This document shows, in pieces, positions 53,096-60,796 of a stretch of 64,000 bases of DNA (its first letter is position 1; each line of letters opens with the position of its first letter). Both the position numbers and the translations under genes were made by a program. Location: assembly GCF_016864375.1 (NCBI RefSeq), contig NZ_CP069356.1, positions 992,001 through 1,056,000 on the forward strand, in the 5' to 3' direction. Origin of the DNA: Microvirga sp. VF16. Its GTDB lineage: Bacteria; Pseudomonadota; Alphaproteobacteria; Rhizobiales; Beijerinckiaceae. The notes below the pieces were generated by a model, which searched no databases, had not been told where the DNA came from, and saw only the letters and a list, made by a program, of their open reading frames with translations.

Positions 53096-53878
53096 TCAGA
53101 CGAACGAAACGCCGATCGCTCCAAGCGGCCCATAATCCGCGTGGATCACGTCGCCCGGCGCAACGGACACGGGCCGCGTGAAGGAGCCCGCAAGGACGAT
53201 TTGGCCCTTCTCGAGCCGAGCGCCCACGGCATGGAGCTTGTTGACGAGCCAGGCGATTCCCGCAGCCGGATGGCCCATGATGGCGGCCGACACGCCAGAC
53301 TCTTCGATGATGCCATTCTTCGAGAGCGTGGCGCCAACCCATCGGATATTGACATCCATGGGACGAACGGTCCGGCCGCCCACAATCATGCCGCCGGCCG
53401 CCGCATTGTCGGCAATCGTGTCCGTGATCGCACGGGGCACTTCCGTCCGGTAGTCGATGATCTCGAGGGCCGGCACGACGAACTCGGTCGCCCGCATGAC
53501 GTCGTAGATCTGAATGCCCGGCCCCTCCAGCGTTTCGCTCATGACGAAGGCAAGCTCCACCTCGAGCCGGGGCGCCATAAAGCGCCCGGCCGGGATCTGG
53601 GCGCCATCCCGGTACAGCATGTCGTCCGTCAGATAGCCGTAGTCGGGCTCGGTGATCTTGGACGCCATCTGCATGGCGCGGGACGTCAAACCGATCTTAT
53701 GGCCGATGATCCGGGCGCCGTCCGCGATCCTTTTCTCGGCCCACATGCCCTGGATGGCATAGGCATCCTCCAGCTCGATGTTGGGAAAGGTCCGGCTCAA
53801 CTGCGGAATGACTCTCCGCTCGCGATCGGCGTTGTAGAGATCCTCTGCGCCGCGGCGGCGCTCGTCATCGGTCAGCAT
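53096..53878 (-). CDS. 2-oxo-hepta-3-ene-1,7-dioate hydratase-like (HpaH/MhpD family)
   Basis: This 260-residue FAH-superfamily hydratase reads NIELEDAYAIQGMWAEKRIA, GHKIGLTSRAMQMASKITEP, DYGYLTDDMLYRDGAQIP and RLEVELAFVMSETLEG, the last with the metal-binding acidic residues. It hydrates a 2-oxo-enoate to the 4-hydroxy compound cleaved by the downstream HpaI-type aldolase. HpaH and HpaI adjacent support a shared lower pathway. Confidence 0.9.
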   Translation of the reverse strand: MLTDDERRRGAEDLYNADRERRVIPQLSRTFPNIELEDAYAIQGMWAEKRIADGARIIGHKIGLTSRAMQMASKITEPDYGYLTDDMLYRDGAQIPAGRFMAPRLEVELAFVMSETLEGPGIQIYDVMRATEFVVPALEIIDYRTEVPRAITDTIADNAAAGGMIVGGRTVRPMDVNIRWVGATLSKNGIIEESGVSAAIMGHPAAGIAWLVNKLHAVGARLEKGQIVLAGSFTRPVSVAPGDVIHADYGPLGAIGVSFV

Positions 53879-53941
53879 CGTGGCATCCGTTCATACATGG
53901 GGCCAGCCGGCGGCTGCCGCGGGCCAGGTCTGGGACAAGGG

Positions 53942-54835
53942 TTACTTGATCGGCGGCTTCGGCAGGCGGGCTTCGCCCGGCTCCATCACGAATGTGTAGT
54001 CGAGCGAGTACCAGGGCACTTCCACGTCGGGCTCGCTTGGATGCGGTTCGTCATGGCGGTCGAACTTGCCGACGAGCGCACGGGTCACGCCGAACTGAAC
54101 GTCCGTCTCAAGATTCGGATCGTCGTCGGCATAGACCTGCGAGGTCAGGGTTTTGTAACCCTCCTTGAACGCGAGGGCATGAACATGAGCCGGCCGGAAG
54201 GGATGCCGGTTCTGCGCCTCGAGCAATCGTCCGACGACGCCGTCCGTCGGGATTGGATAGCCTGCGGGCTTCACGGAGCGGAACCAGATGCGGCCGTCAG
54301 CATCGGTCATGAACTTGCCACGCAGGTTCATGTCGGCCTGGTCAGGGTCCTGGTTCTCGTAGAGGCCGACGGGTGAGGAATGCCAGATATCCACCTCGGC
54401 GCCAGCAATCGGCTGCCCCTCCCGATCCACGACTCGCATCGTGACGAACATCGTTGGGCCAGGCGTATCGGATCGGATAATCGAGCCGCCGTTCTCAACA
54501 CGTGGCGAGTTCAGGCGCCAGAATGGACCGAGCAGCGACTGAGAGGTCTCTGTCGTGCCGTTATCGCCGTTGTTCAGGAGACACACGAGGGACGACACGC
54601 CAAGCGAACCGGCCATCAGGACCATCTCGTTGTGGGTGTCGCTCGCCAGCTTTCCCATCTCATTCAGGATGGCAGTGGCGTCGCGGAATTCCTCCTCCGT
54701 CAGGCGGACCTCGCGGACGAAGCCGTGCAGGTGGCGAATGAGCGAGACCATGATCTGACGCAGGCGCGGATCCGTCGTTTGCTCCATGACGATAAGAGCG
54801 GCTGTTGTGACGTCTTCCTGACGCTGGATGATCAT
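53942..54835 (-). CDS. intradiol ring-cleavage dioxygenase (hydroxyquinol/catechol 1,2-dioxygenase type)
   Basis: This 297-residue enzyme has an N-terminal dimerisation region (residues 1-95) and a C-terminal iron domain. The non-haem Fe(III) ligands can be placed as Y in SPVGLYENQDPDQADMNLRG, Y in AGYPIPTDGVVG, and two His in HPFRPAHVHALAF. LGPFWR and the N-terminal domain length favour hydroxyquinol 1,2-dioxygenase. It would open the ring to maleylacetate or a muconate. It is the first gene of the operon, divergent from the GntR gene. Confidence 0.88.
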   Translation of the reverse strand: MIIQRQEDVTTAALIVMEQTTDPRLRQIMVSLIRHLHGFVREVRLTEEEFRDATAILNEMGKLASDTHNEMVLMAGSLGVSSLVCLLNNGDNGTTETSQSLLGPFWRLNSPRVENGGSIIRSDTPGPTMFVTMRVVDREGQPIAGAEVDIWHSSPVGLYENQDPDQADMNLRGKFMTDADGRIWFRSVKPAGYPIPTDGVVGRLLEAQNRHPFRPAHVHALAFKEGYKTLTSQVYADDDPNLETDVQFGVTRALVGKFDRHDEPHPSEPDVEVPWYSLDYTFVMEPGEARLPKPPIK

Positions 54836-54920
54836 CCGTTCCCTCCTCAAAGGCCTCTTGTAGCGGTCGAGCGGCTCGGCCAACCCTCTTGTCGGGGCTT
54901 AGAATGATCGTTTAATTACG

Positions 54921-54953
54921 AATAATCGATTATATTGTCAATCGGCGATTATT
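54921..54953. promoter_or_regulatory. palindromic operator candidate for the GntR regulator
   Basis: A perfect 12-bp palindrome ATAATCGATTAT (54922-54933) overlaps a wider inverted repeat AATAATCG/CGATTATT (54921-54928 and 54946-54953). It lies in the divergent 255-bp promoter region, about 90 bp from the dioxygenase start. Confidence 0.5.
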
Positions 54954-55090
54954 GGTGGTATCTTCGCAGCGAGTGAGGCTCGGCATTCGCATTCGCCTGA
55001 TTGTTTGTATTTTGTTGCATAGGGACCTGCCTGGTCCGCTCGCAGTTGAGCCGTGAAGCTGAGGCAAAGGGTCCATATTGGAGGTCAGGA

Positions 55091-55822
55091 GTGATCGTCG
55101 GTGAGATGAAGGTCATGCAGCACCCGCCCGAAGACGGGGAGAAGAAGACGATCGCCAGCAGGGTTTCGCAAGAGATCCGTCAGGCGATCCTTCGGGGCGA
55201 CATGAAGCCGGGCTCGAAAATCAACCTCGACCGGCTGCGCACCGGCTACGACATCAGCCTCAGCCCCCTGCGCGAAGCCCTCTCGCGCCTGGTCGCGGAT
55301 GGACTGGTCGAACTGGAGGATCTGCGTGGCTACCGGGTTGCTCCAGTCTCCACAAGCAACCTCGCCGAAGTGACCCGCCTTCGCGTCGAGTTCGAATCGC
55401 TCGCTCTCAAACACTCCATCGAACAGGGCGATCTCGAATGGGAGAGCGACGTCATGCGCTCGCTCTACCGCCTCAATCGTATCGAGCGCGATCCCTCCCG
55501 TCCGGCGAGCCTGGAAGCCTGGGAAGAGGCCCACCACGGCTTCCACCGGCAGTTGATCCAAGGCTGTGGGATGCCTCTTCTCCTGCGTTTCTGCTCAGTG
55601 CTGCATAATCTGAACGACCGGTATCGCAGGATCTTCCTTGCGACGAATCCGGGCGACCGCGACGTCCGGGGCGAACACAGCGCGATTGCTGAGGCGGCCG
55701 TGGCACGACGATCATCAGAGGCCTGCGAGACCTTGCGCCGTCACATCGACAGAACCGGCACCAACCTCAAGAGGGCCCTGGCTGCGGCTCTCAACGACGC
55801 TTCGCAAGCTGACGGCGACTGA
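55091..55822 (+). CDS. GntR family regulator, FadR/FCD subgroup
   Basis: This 243-residue regulator has a winged helix (IASRVSQEIRQAILRGDMKP, GYDISLSPLREALSRLVADG, GYRVAPVS) and an all-helical FCD ligand domain. The FCD metal/ligand residues are near EAHHGFHRQLIQGCGM and EHSAIAEAAVARRS. A GTG start at 55091 is used because GGAGG lies 6 bp before it; the longer frame to 55001 lacks a site. It is divergent from the dioxygenase operon and co-directional with the TIM-barrel gene 53 bp downstream. Confidence 0.88.
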   Translation: MIVGEMKVMQHPPEDGEKKTIASRVSQEIRQAILRGDMKPGSKINLDRLRTGYDISLSPLREALSRLVADGLVELEDLRGYRVAPVSTSNLAEVTRLRVEFESLALKHSIEQGDLEWESDVMRSLYRLNRIERDPSRPASLEAWEEAHHGFHRQLIQGCGMPLLLRFCSVLHNLNDRYRRIFLATNPGDRDVRGEHSAIAEAAVARRSSEACETLRRHIDRTGTNLKRALAAALNDASQADGD

Positions 55823-55875
55823 CGCCGCGGTCCGAAACCAAGCGGCGAGAAGGCCGCGATCTGGGAGGAACCATC

Positions 55876-56715
55876 GTGATCATTGCCAAAGACGCGCCGC
55901 CGCTCGGGCTGGCTCATTTCACGGTCCTGGAGGTTCCGCCGCTTGACCTCGTCAGCCTGGCGGCAAGGATCGGCTATGCAGCCGTGGGCCTTCGGTTGCA
56001 CCCTGCATTCCCAGGAGCCCCTTACTACACCATCCCGGTCGGCAGCAGCGCCATGCGCGAGATGAGGGAGCGCATGCAAGGCGAAGGGGTCAGCATCTAC
56101 GATATCGAGTTTGTGATCATCGACCCTGACTTTGCGGCGACGCGGCTGACGGCGATACTCGAATCCGCAGGTGAGCTGGGAGCCAGGAGGCTGAGCGTCT
56201 GCGGTGACGATCCGGATCGTGGTCGGCTCGAAGCAAACTTCGCCAAACTCTGCGATCTGGCCGCCGGCTTCGGCATGGGCGTAGATCTGGAGTGCATGGC
56301 CTGGCGACAGGTTTCCAGCTTTCCGGAAGCCGTTAGGGTCGTTGAGGCAGCGGGCCGCCCCAACGGTGGTGCTCTCGTCGATGCCCTCCACCTCTCGCGC
56401 ACAGGTGGGTCTCCCAGCGATCTCAAGGCCGTACCATCGCAACGGATCCGCAGCGCACAGCTCTGCGATGCTCCGGCAACACGACCGGGATCAACCGAGG
56501 CCATCATCGAGGAAGCCCGGTCCAGGCGTCTCCCGCCCGGTCACGGAGATCTGCCCCTATGTGAACTGCTCGCCGTGCTGCCGGACGATGTATGCCTTTC
56601 GGTTGAGGTCCCGATGGACAGCACGGCGCCAGCGGAGGCTCGCGCCCGGCACGTCTTCGAGGCGACCCAAACCCTGTTTGAGAGCTGCCGGGTCCAGGAT
56701 CTGCAATCGCCGTAG
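55876..56715 (+). CDS. TIM-barrel protein, sugar phosphate isomerase/epimerase family (possible 3-dehydroshikimate dehydratase)
   Basis: This 279-residue xylose-isomerase-like TIM barrel starts at GTG with GGGAGG upstream. Metal ligands typical of the family can be placed: E in MGVDLECMAW, D/H in VDALHLSRTGGSPSDL, Q in IRSAQLCDAP and E in LSVEVPMD. The HGDLPL strand is also typical. Members include inosose dehydratase, hydroxypyruvate isomerase and 3-dehydroshikimate dehydratase. With dehydroquinate dehydratase next door and pca genes downstream, dehydroshikimate dehydratase is the best guess. Confidence 0.75.
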   Translation: MIIAKDAPPLGLAHFTVLEVPPLDLVSLAARIGYAAVGLRLHPAFPGAPYYTIPVGSSAMREMRERMQGEGVSIYDIEFVIIDPDFAATRLTAILESAGELGARRLSVCGDDPDRGRLEANFAKLCDLAAGFGMGVDLECMAWRQVSSFPEAVRVVEAAGRPNGGALVDALHLSRTGGSPSDLKAVPSQRIRSAQLCDAPATRPGSTEAIIEEARSRRLPPGHGDLPLCELLAVLPDDVCLSVEVPMDSTAPAEARARHVFEATQTLFESCRVQDLQSP

Positions 56716-56864
56716 CCGCTTCTCCGAGGAAGGCCACGCATCATCGGCCCCTAGGCTGAGGACATCCCATTTCCCGACGGCTCGCGCGGGAGAGCAATGA
56801 CGGTGGGGCCGCATCGGGCGCCTCTGCTGACACCAAGATACAAGACTACAACAGGAAAAACGCC

Positions 56865-57314
56865 ATGAGCCGCATCGTCTACGTCCTGAACGGTCCCAAT
56901 CTGAACCTACTCGGAAAGCGCCAGCCTGCGATCTACGGCTACGAGACCCTCGCCGATGTGGAGGCGGATTGCCGGCGGGTGGCACAGGAGCTCAATCTCG
57001 AGATTGCGTTCCACCAAAGCAACGCCGAGTATCAGATCATTGACTGGATCCATGAAGCCCGGGAGCGTGCGGGGGGTATCGTCATCAACCCGGCTGCCTT
57101 CACGCACACCTCGGTCGCCATTCTCGATGCGCTGAATACCTGCGAGTTCCCGATCATCGAGGTACACATCTCGAACGTGCACAAGCGCGAGGCCTTCCGG
57201 CACCACTCCTATGTGTCTTGCGTCGCCTCGGGAGTGATCGCCGGCTTCGGCACGCAAGGGTACCCGTTGGCCCTTCAGCGCCTCGCCCGCCTTATCGATC
57301 AGTCCCAGAACTAA
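56865..57314 (+). CDS. aroQ: type II 3-dehydroquinate dehydratase
   Basis: This 149-residue enzyme interconverts 3-dehydroquinate and 3-dehydroshikimate. It has NGPNLNLLGKRQPAIYG with the active-site region (Y in IYG), EIAFHQSNAEYQIIDWIHEA, VINPAAFTHTSVAILDAL and VHISNVHKREAFRHHSYVS with the catalytic His. Type II enzymes work in biosynthesis or quinate catabolism. This location, between a GntR-linked gene and pca genes, suggests the catabolic role. Confidence 0.93.
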   Translation: MSRIVYVLNGPNLNLLGKRQPAIYGYETLADVEADCRRVAQELNLEIAFHQSNAEYQIIDWIHEARERAGGIVINPAAFTHTSVAILDALNTCEFPIIEVHISNVHKREAFRHHSYVSCVASGVIAGFGTQGYPLALQRLARLIDQSQN

Positions 57315-57378
57315 TCTAGCAAAGCTGGCGGAGAACCTGCGCCGGTTTGTTCCGTCTCATGATCGAGGGGGAGATGCG

Positions 57379-58416
57379 ATGACTAGGAAAGTGAAGCTCG
57401 CCGTGCTCGGCGCTGGGCTGATCGGCAAAAGGCACATCGAGCATGTGCGAGCCGCACCCGACGCAGAACTTATGGCCGTCGTAGATCCCTCACCGACTGG
57501 GAAGGCCCTGGCCGAGGACATCGGGGTTGGGTGGGCTCCAAGCTTCTCCGCTCTGATCGAGATAGGTCGGCCTGACGGGATCATCATCGCAACGCCGAAC
57601 CAAGTCCACGCCGCCAACGGCTTGGAAAGTGTCGCCGCCGGCATCCCTGCTCTGGTGGAGAAGCCAATTGCTGATGACATCGACTCAGCAAAGAAGCTTG
57701 TGGAAGCGGCCGAGAGTGCCGGTGTGCCCCTCCTGGTCGGCCACCATCGTCGCCACAATCCGCTGATCCGTAAGGCGAAGGAAACGATCGAATCCGGTCG
57801 GCTGGGCCGGGTCCTGGCGGTTCACGGGACCTGCTGGTTCTTCAAGCCCGATGACTATTTCAACATTGCCTGGCGGCGCGAGAAAGGCGCAGGACCCGTC
57901 TTCCTCAATCTCATTCATGACGTCGACAGTCTCCGCTACCTCTGCGGCGACATCGTCTCCGTGCAGGCAATCGAGTCCAACGCGGCCCGCGGGAACGCCG
58001 TCGAAGATACTGCTGCCATTCTGTTGCGCTTTGGGAGCGGAGCTCTCGGAACCATCACCGTGTCCGACGCGATCGTCGCGCCATGGAGTTGGGAACTCAC
58101 CACAGGCGAGAATCCTGCCTACCCGCAGACTGGTGAAGCTTGCTACCAGATCGGGGGCACCCATGCGTCCATGACGATCCCGTACTTGGATGTCTGGTAC
58201 AACAACCAGAAAAGAGGCTGGCATGAGCCTATCCATCAGGAGCGGATTCGTGTCGATCAGGCGGACCCTCTCGCTTTGCAGATCCGCCATTTCTGCCGGG
58301 TCATTCGTGGCGAGGAAGCCCCACGTGTCTCAGGGAGAGAAGGTCTGAACACTCTTAAAGTTATAGCGGCTGTGAAGCAGGCGGCAGAGACGGGGCAGCT
58401 CATTCGTCTCGGATAG
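57379..58416 (+). CDS. Gfo/Idh/MocA family oxidoreductase
   Basis: This 345-residue NAD(P)-dependent dehydrogenase has a Rossmann motif VKLAVLGAGLIGKRHIEHVR, the family EKPIADD motif (LVEKPIADDIDSAKKLVEA) and a C-terminal domain from about residue 125. Substrates in the family range from inositol to sugars. Some members oxidise quinate or shikimate, which would fit the neighbours. It follows aroQ by 64 bp and is probably in the same transcript. Confidence 0.87.
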   Translation: MTRKVKLAVLGAGLIGKRHIEHVRAAPDAELMAVVDPSPTGKALAEDIGVGWAPSFSALIEIGRPDGIIIATPNQVHAANGLESVAAGIPALVEKPIADDIDSAKKLVEAAESAGVPLLVGHHRRHNPLIRKAKETIESGRLGRVLAVHGTCWFFKPDDYFNIAWRREKGAGPVFLNLIHDVDSLRYLCGDIVSVQAIESNAARGNAVEDTAAILLRFGSGALGTITVSDAIVAPWSWELTTGENPAYPQTGEACYQIGGTHASMTIPYLDVWYNNQKRGWHEPIHQERIRVDQADPLALQIRHFCRVIRGEEAPRVSGREGLNTLKVIAAVKQAAETGQLIRLG

Positions 58417-58663
58417 CTGGCGCCAGTCGATGGCCGCAGCTCACACTGTGCTGGTGAAGTGCACTCCGCTGCTTGAACGTCTGGAAAGGGTCAAAGAGTA
58501 ACGAACAGCAAATGAAATGAAGGTCCGCTCACTGCCTCATGAGCAGACCAAAGCAATTCTTCCGAGATGTGCCAAAAAGAGACGTTCGCCGACAATCGTC
58601 GGACTCGATGCAAGATTCTGATACGTGTCGTCGTCCGAGTGAATCCGCCACACCTCGGGACAT
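58417..58663. other. gene-free stretch with two dispersed repeat segments
   Basis: 58488-58531 resembles 8369-8417, and 58559-58590 (CTTCCGAGATGTGCCAAAAA and more) resembles 49781-49816. No gene is seen. Confidence 0.4.
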
Positions 58664-59224
58664 TCACGTGCCCAAGTGTCGGCCAAGAGCGTGGATCAGA
58701 TTATCGACGACGCAATTGTGAGAACCGTGGCCGACCTTTAGATGAATATCAGCAAGGGAATAGATCGGCCGGCGCTCGTGATCGAGCGCTACGAGCACAC
58801 TGACTGGGTTGGCGTTCTGCAGAAGCGGGCGTGTCGTCCGGCGTTGGACACGTCCAACGAGGGTCGCCAGATCGGCATCAAGCCAAATCGAGATCGCATT
58901 CGCCTCCACGACCGCTCTGGTTCGGATGTCCTTCCAGGCTCCACCGCCCAAAGCGACCACTTAGCCAGGAGTTTGGAGTATGCGGGCGATTACCCGCTGC
59001 TCACAATCGCGGAAGGCCGCCTCACCATAAATGTCAAAAATGTCGCTCACGCTCAGGTGGGCGGCTTCTTCTACTGCTTTGTCCGTGTCCACGAACGGAA
59101 ACTGTAGGCGGGCTGCTAGCCGCTTGCCGATGCTAGTTTTACCAACGCCCATCATGCCGATCAGCACAAGGGATCTGATGCTAACAGCCTCGCGAATGGC
59201 AGAGATCTCAGAACTCAGCGGCAT
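58664..59224 (-). pseudogene. aroK: shikimate kinase with an in-frame stop
   Basis: The N-terminal half has the P-loop LVLIGMMGVGKTSIGKRLAA and the FVDTDKAVEE motif. The frame then meets TAA at 58961-58963 right after ILQTPG. The same frame continues as VVALGGGAWKD, the GGG shikimate-binding motif, and SIWLDADLATLVGRVQRRTT, RPLL. Only one base separates TAA from CAA or GAA, so a single nonsense change inactivates it, unless read through. The start is set at ATG 59224. Confidence 0.75.
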
Positions 59225-59303
59225 TGTAGAGGACCCTACCCTCCTCAAGCGATGGCATCGAGATGAAGATCATACCTTCGCAACCAAGCTATCCAATTGA
59301 GAT

Positions 59304-60029
59304 CTAGTTTGAGGCAGGTTCTTCCTCGGATTGCTTGGCATGACCGACCTCGGTTGCGTTCGACTGGCTTCCGACGAGAGCAACCTTGAAATCCGCCGCC
59401 GTCTTGGCCTTGATCTCATCGAGGGTGACGCCGTCGGCGAGCTCGATCAGGCTCATGCCGGAGCCGCCCTTCTTGTCGATGGCAAACACGCCCAGATCGG
59501 TGATCACCAGATCGACCACGCCGGTGCCGGTGAGCGGCAGGTTGCAGGCCTTCAGCAGCTTCGGATCCTCCGAGCCATCCTTGGCCTTGGCGACATGCTC
59601 CATGACCACGACGACGCGCTTGACGCCCGCCACCAGATCCATGGCGCCGCCCATGCCCTTCACCATCTTGCCGGGGATCATCCAGTTGGCGAGATCGCCG
59701 TTCGCCGCCACCTGCATGGCGCCCAGGATCGACAGGTCGATATGGCCGCCGCGGATCATGCCGAAGGAATCGGAGCTGGAGAAATAGCTCGTCGTCGGCA
59801 GCTCGGTGATCGTCTGCTTGCCGGCATTGATCAGGTCGGCGTCCTCCTCGCCCTCGTAAGGAAATGGGCCCATGCCGAGCATGCCGTTCTCCGACTGCAG
59901 CTGCACGCGCATGCCCTTCGGGATGTAGTTCGACACCAGCGTCGGAATGCCGATGCCGAGATTGACGTAGAAGCCGTCGCGCAGCTCCTTGGCCGCACGG
60001 GCGGCCATCTGGTCACGGGTCCAGGCCAT
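59304..60029 (-). CDS. 3-oxoacid CoA-transferase subunit B (ScoB-like)
   Basis: This 241-residue beta subunit starts MAWTRDQMAARAAKELRDGF. It has YVNLGIGIPTLVSNYIP, the catalytic Glu in QSENGMLGMGPFPYEGEEDA, and the FGMIRGGHIDLSILGAMQVA block. Sequence style is that of succinyl-CoA:3-ketoacid CoA-transferases rather than PcaJ. It would move CoA from succinyl-CoA to acetoacetate (or 3-oxoadipate). One base overlaps the alpha subunit stop. The C-terminal 20 residues (QSNATEVGHAKQSEEEP) are an acidic extension. Confidence 0.88.
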   Translation of the reverse strand: MAWTRDQMAARAAKELRDGFYVNLGIGIPTLVSNYIPKGMRVQLQSENGMLGMGPFPYEGEEDADLINAGKQTITELPTTSYFSSSDSFGMIRGGHIDLSILGAMQVAANGDLANWMIPGKMVKGMGGAMDLVAGVKRVVVVMEHVAKAKDGSEDPKLLKACNLPLTGTGVVDLVITDLGVFAIDKKGGSGMSLIELADGVTLDEIKAKTAADFKVALVGSQSNATEVGHAKQSEEEPASN

Positions 60030-60763
60030 CAGACTTCCTCCCCTGCTCCGGCAGGCGCAGCCTCGGCGCGCTTGCGGGTCGTGCGTTGCTCGATGTGTTT
60101 GACCGGGTTCGGCACATGCACCATGCGCTTGACGAAGATGCCCGGCGTGTGGATGCCATCCGGGTCGATCTCACCGGCTTCGACCAGATGCTCGACCTCG
60201 GCGATGGTGAGGCGCGAAGCGGTCGCCATCATCGGGTTAAAGTTGCGGGCGGTCTTGCGGTAGACGAGGTTGCCCTCGGTGTCGCCCTTGAAGGCATGCA
60301 CGATGGAGATGTCGGCGAACAGGCCGGTCTCCATGACGTATGGCTCGCCGTTGAACGCGCGCACCTCCTTGCCCTCGGCAATCAGCGTGCCGACGCCGGT
60401 CTTGGTGTAGAAGGCCGGGATGCCGGCACCGCCGGCGCGGATGCGCTCGGCCAGCGTGCCTTGCGGGTTGAATTCCAGCTCCAGCTCGCCGGAGAGATAT
60501 TGCTGGGCGAACAGCTTGTTCTCGCCCACGTAGGAGGAGATCATCTTGCGGATCTGGCGGGTCTCCAACAGGCGGCCGAGGCCGATGCCGTCGACGCCGG
60601 CATTGTTGGAGATGAAGGTCAGGTCCTTCGCCCCCGAATCACGGATCGCCTCGATCAGCGTCTCCGGAATGCCGCACAGGCCGAAACCGCCGGCCATGAT
60701 GGTCATGCCATCCCGCACCGCACCGGCCAGCGCTGCCCGCGCATCGCTGTAAACTTTATCCAT
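60029..60763 (-). CDS. 3-oxoacid CoA-transferase subunit A (ScoA-like)
   Basis: This 244-residue alpha subunit has MTIMAGGFGLCGIPETLIEA, MISSYVGENKLFAQQYLSGE, LNPQGTLAERIRAGG-type FNPQGTLAERIRAGGAGIPA and FYTKTGVGTLIAEGKEVRAF. The GLCGIPE and SSYVGENxLF motifs match ScoA; PcaI proteins normally differ here. ARNFNPMMATASRLTIAEVE completes the pattern. It pairs with the beta subunit downstream and follows the PcaDC gene. Confidence 0.88.
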   Translation of the reverse strand: MDKVYSDARAALAGAVRDGMTIMAGGFGLCGIPETLIEAIRDSGAKDLTFISNNAGVDGIGLGRLLETRQIRKMISSYVGENKLFAQQYLSGELELEFNPQGTLAERIRAGGAGIPAFYTKTGVGTLIAEGKEVRAFNGEPYVMETGLFADISIVHAFKGDTEGNLVYRKTARNFNPMMATASRLTIAEVEHLVEAGEIDPDGIHTPGIFVKRMVHVPNPVKHIEQRTTRKRAEAAPAGAGEEV

Positions 60764-60796
60764 TCTCTGGCCCTTTCTGTTGGCGTGATCGTCCCT

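Noticed and set aside
53057..54376. Long plus-strand frame of 439 residues
   Set aside because: It is antisense to the hydratase and dioxygenase genes, both of which show catalytic motifs.
59304..60763. Plain pcaIJ annotation
   Set aside because: Motifs GLCGIPE and SSYVGEN point to the ScoAB subgroup, so the 3-oxoadipate-specific name was not used, though the context would allow it.
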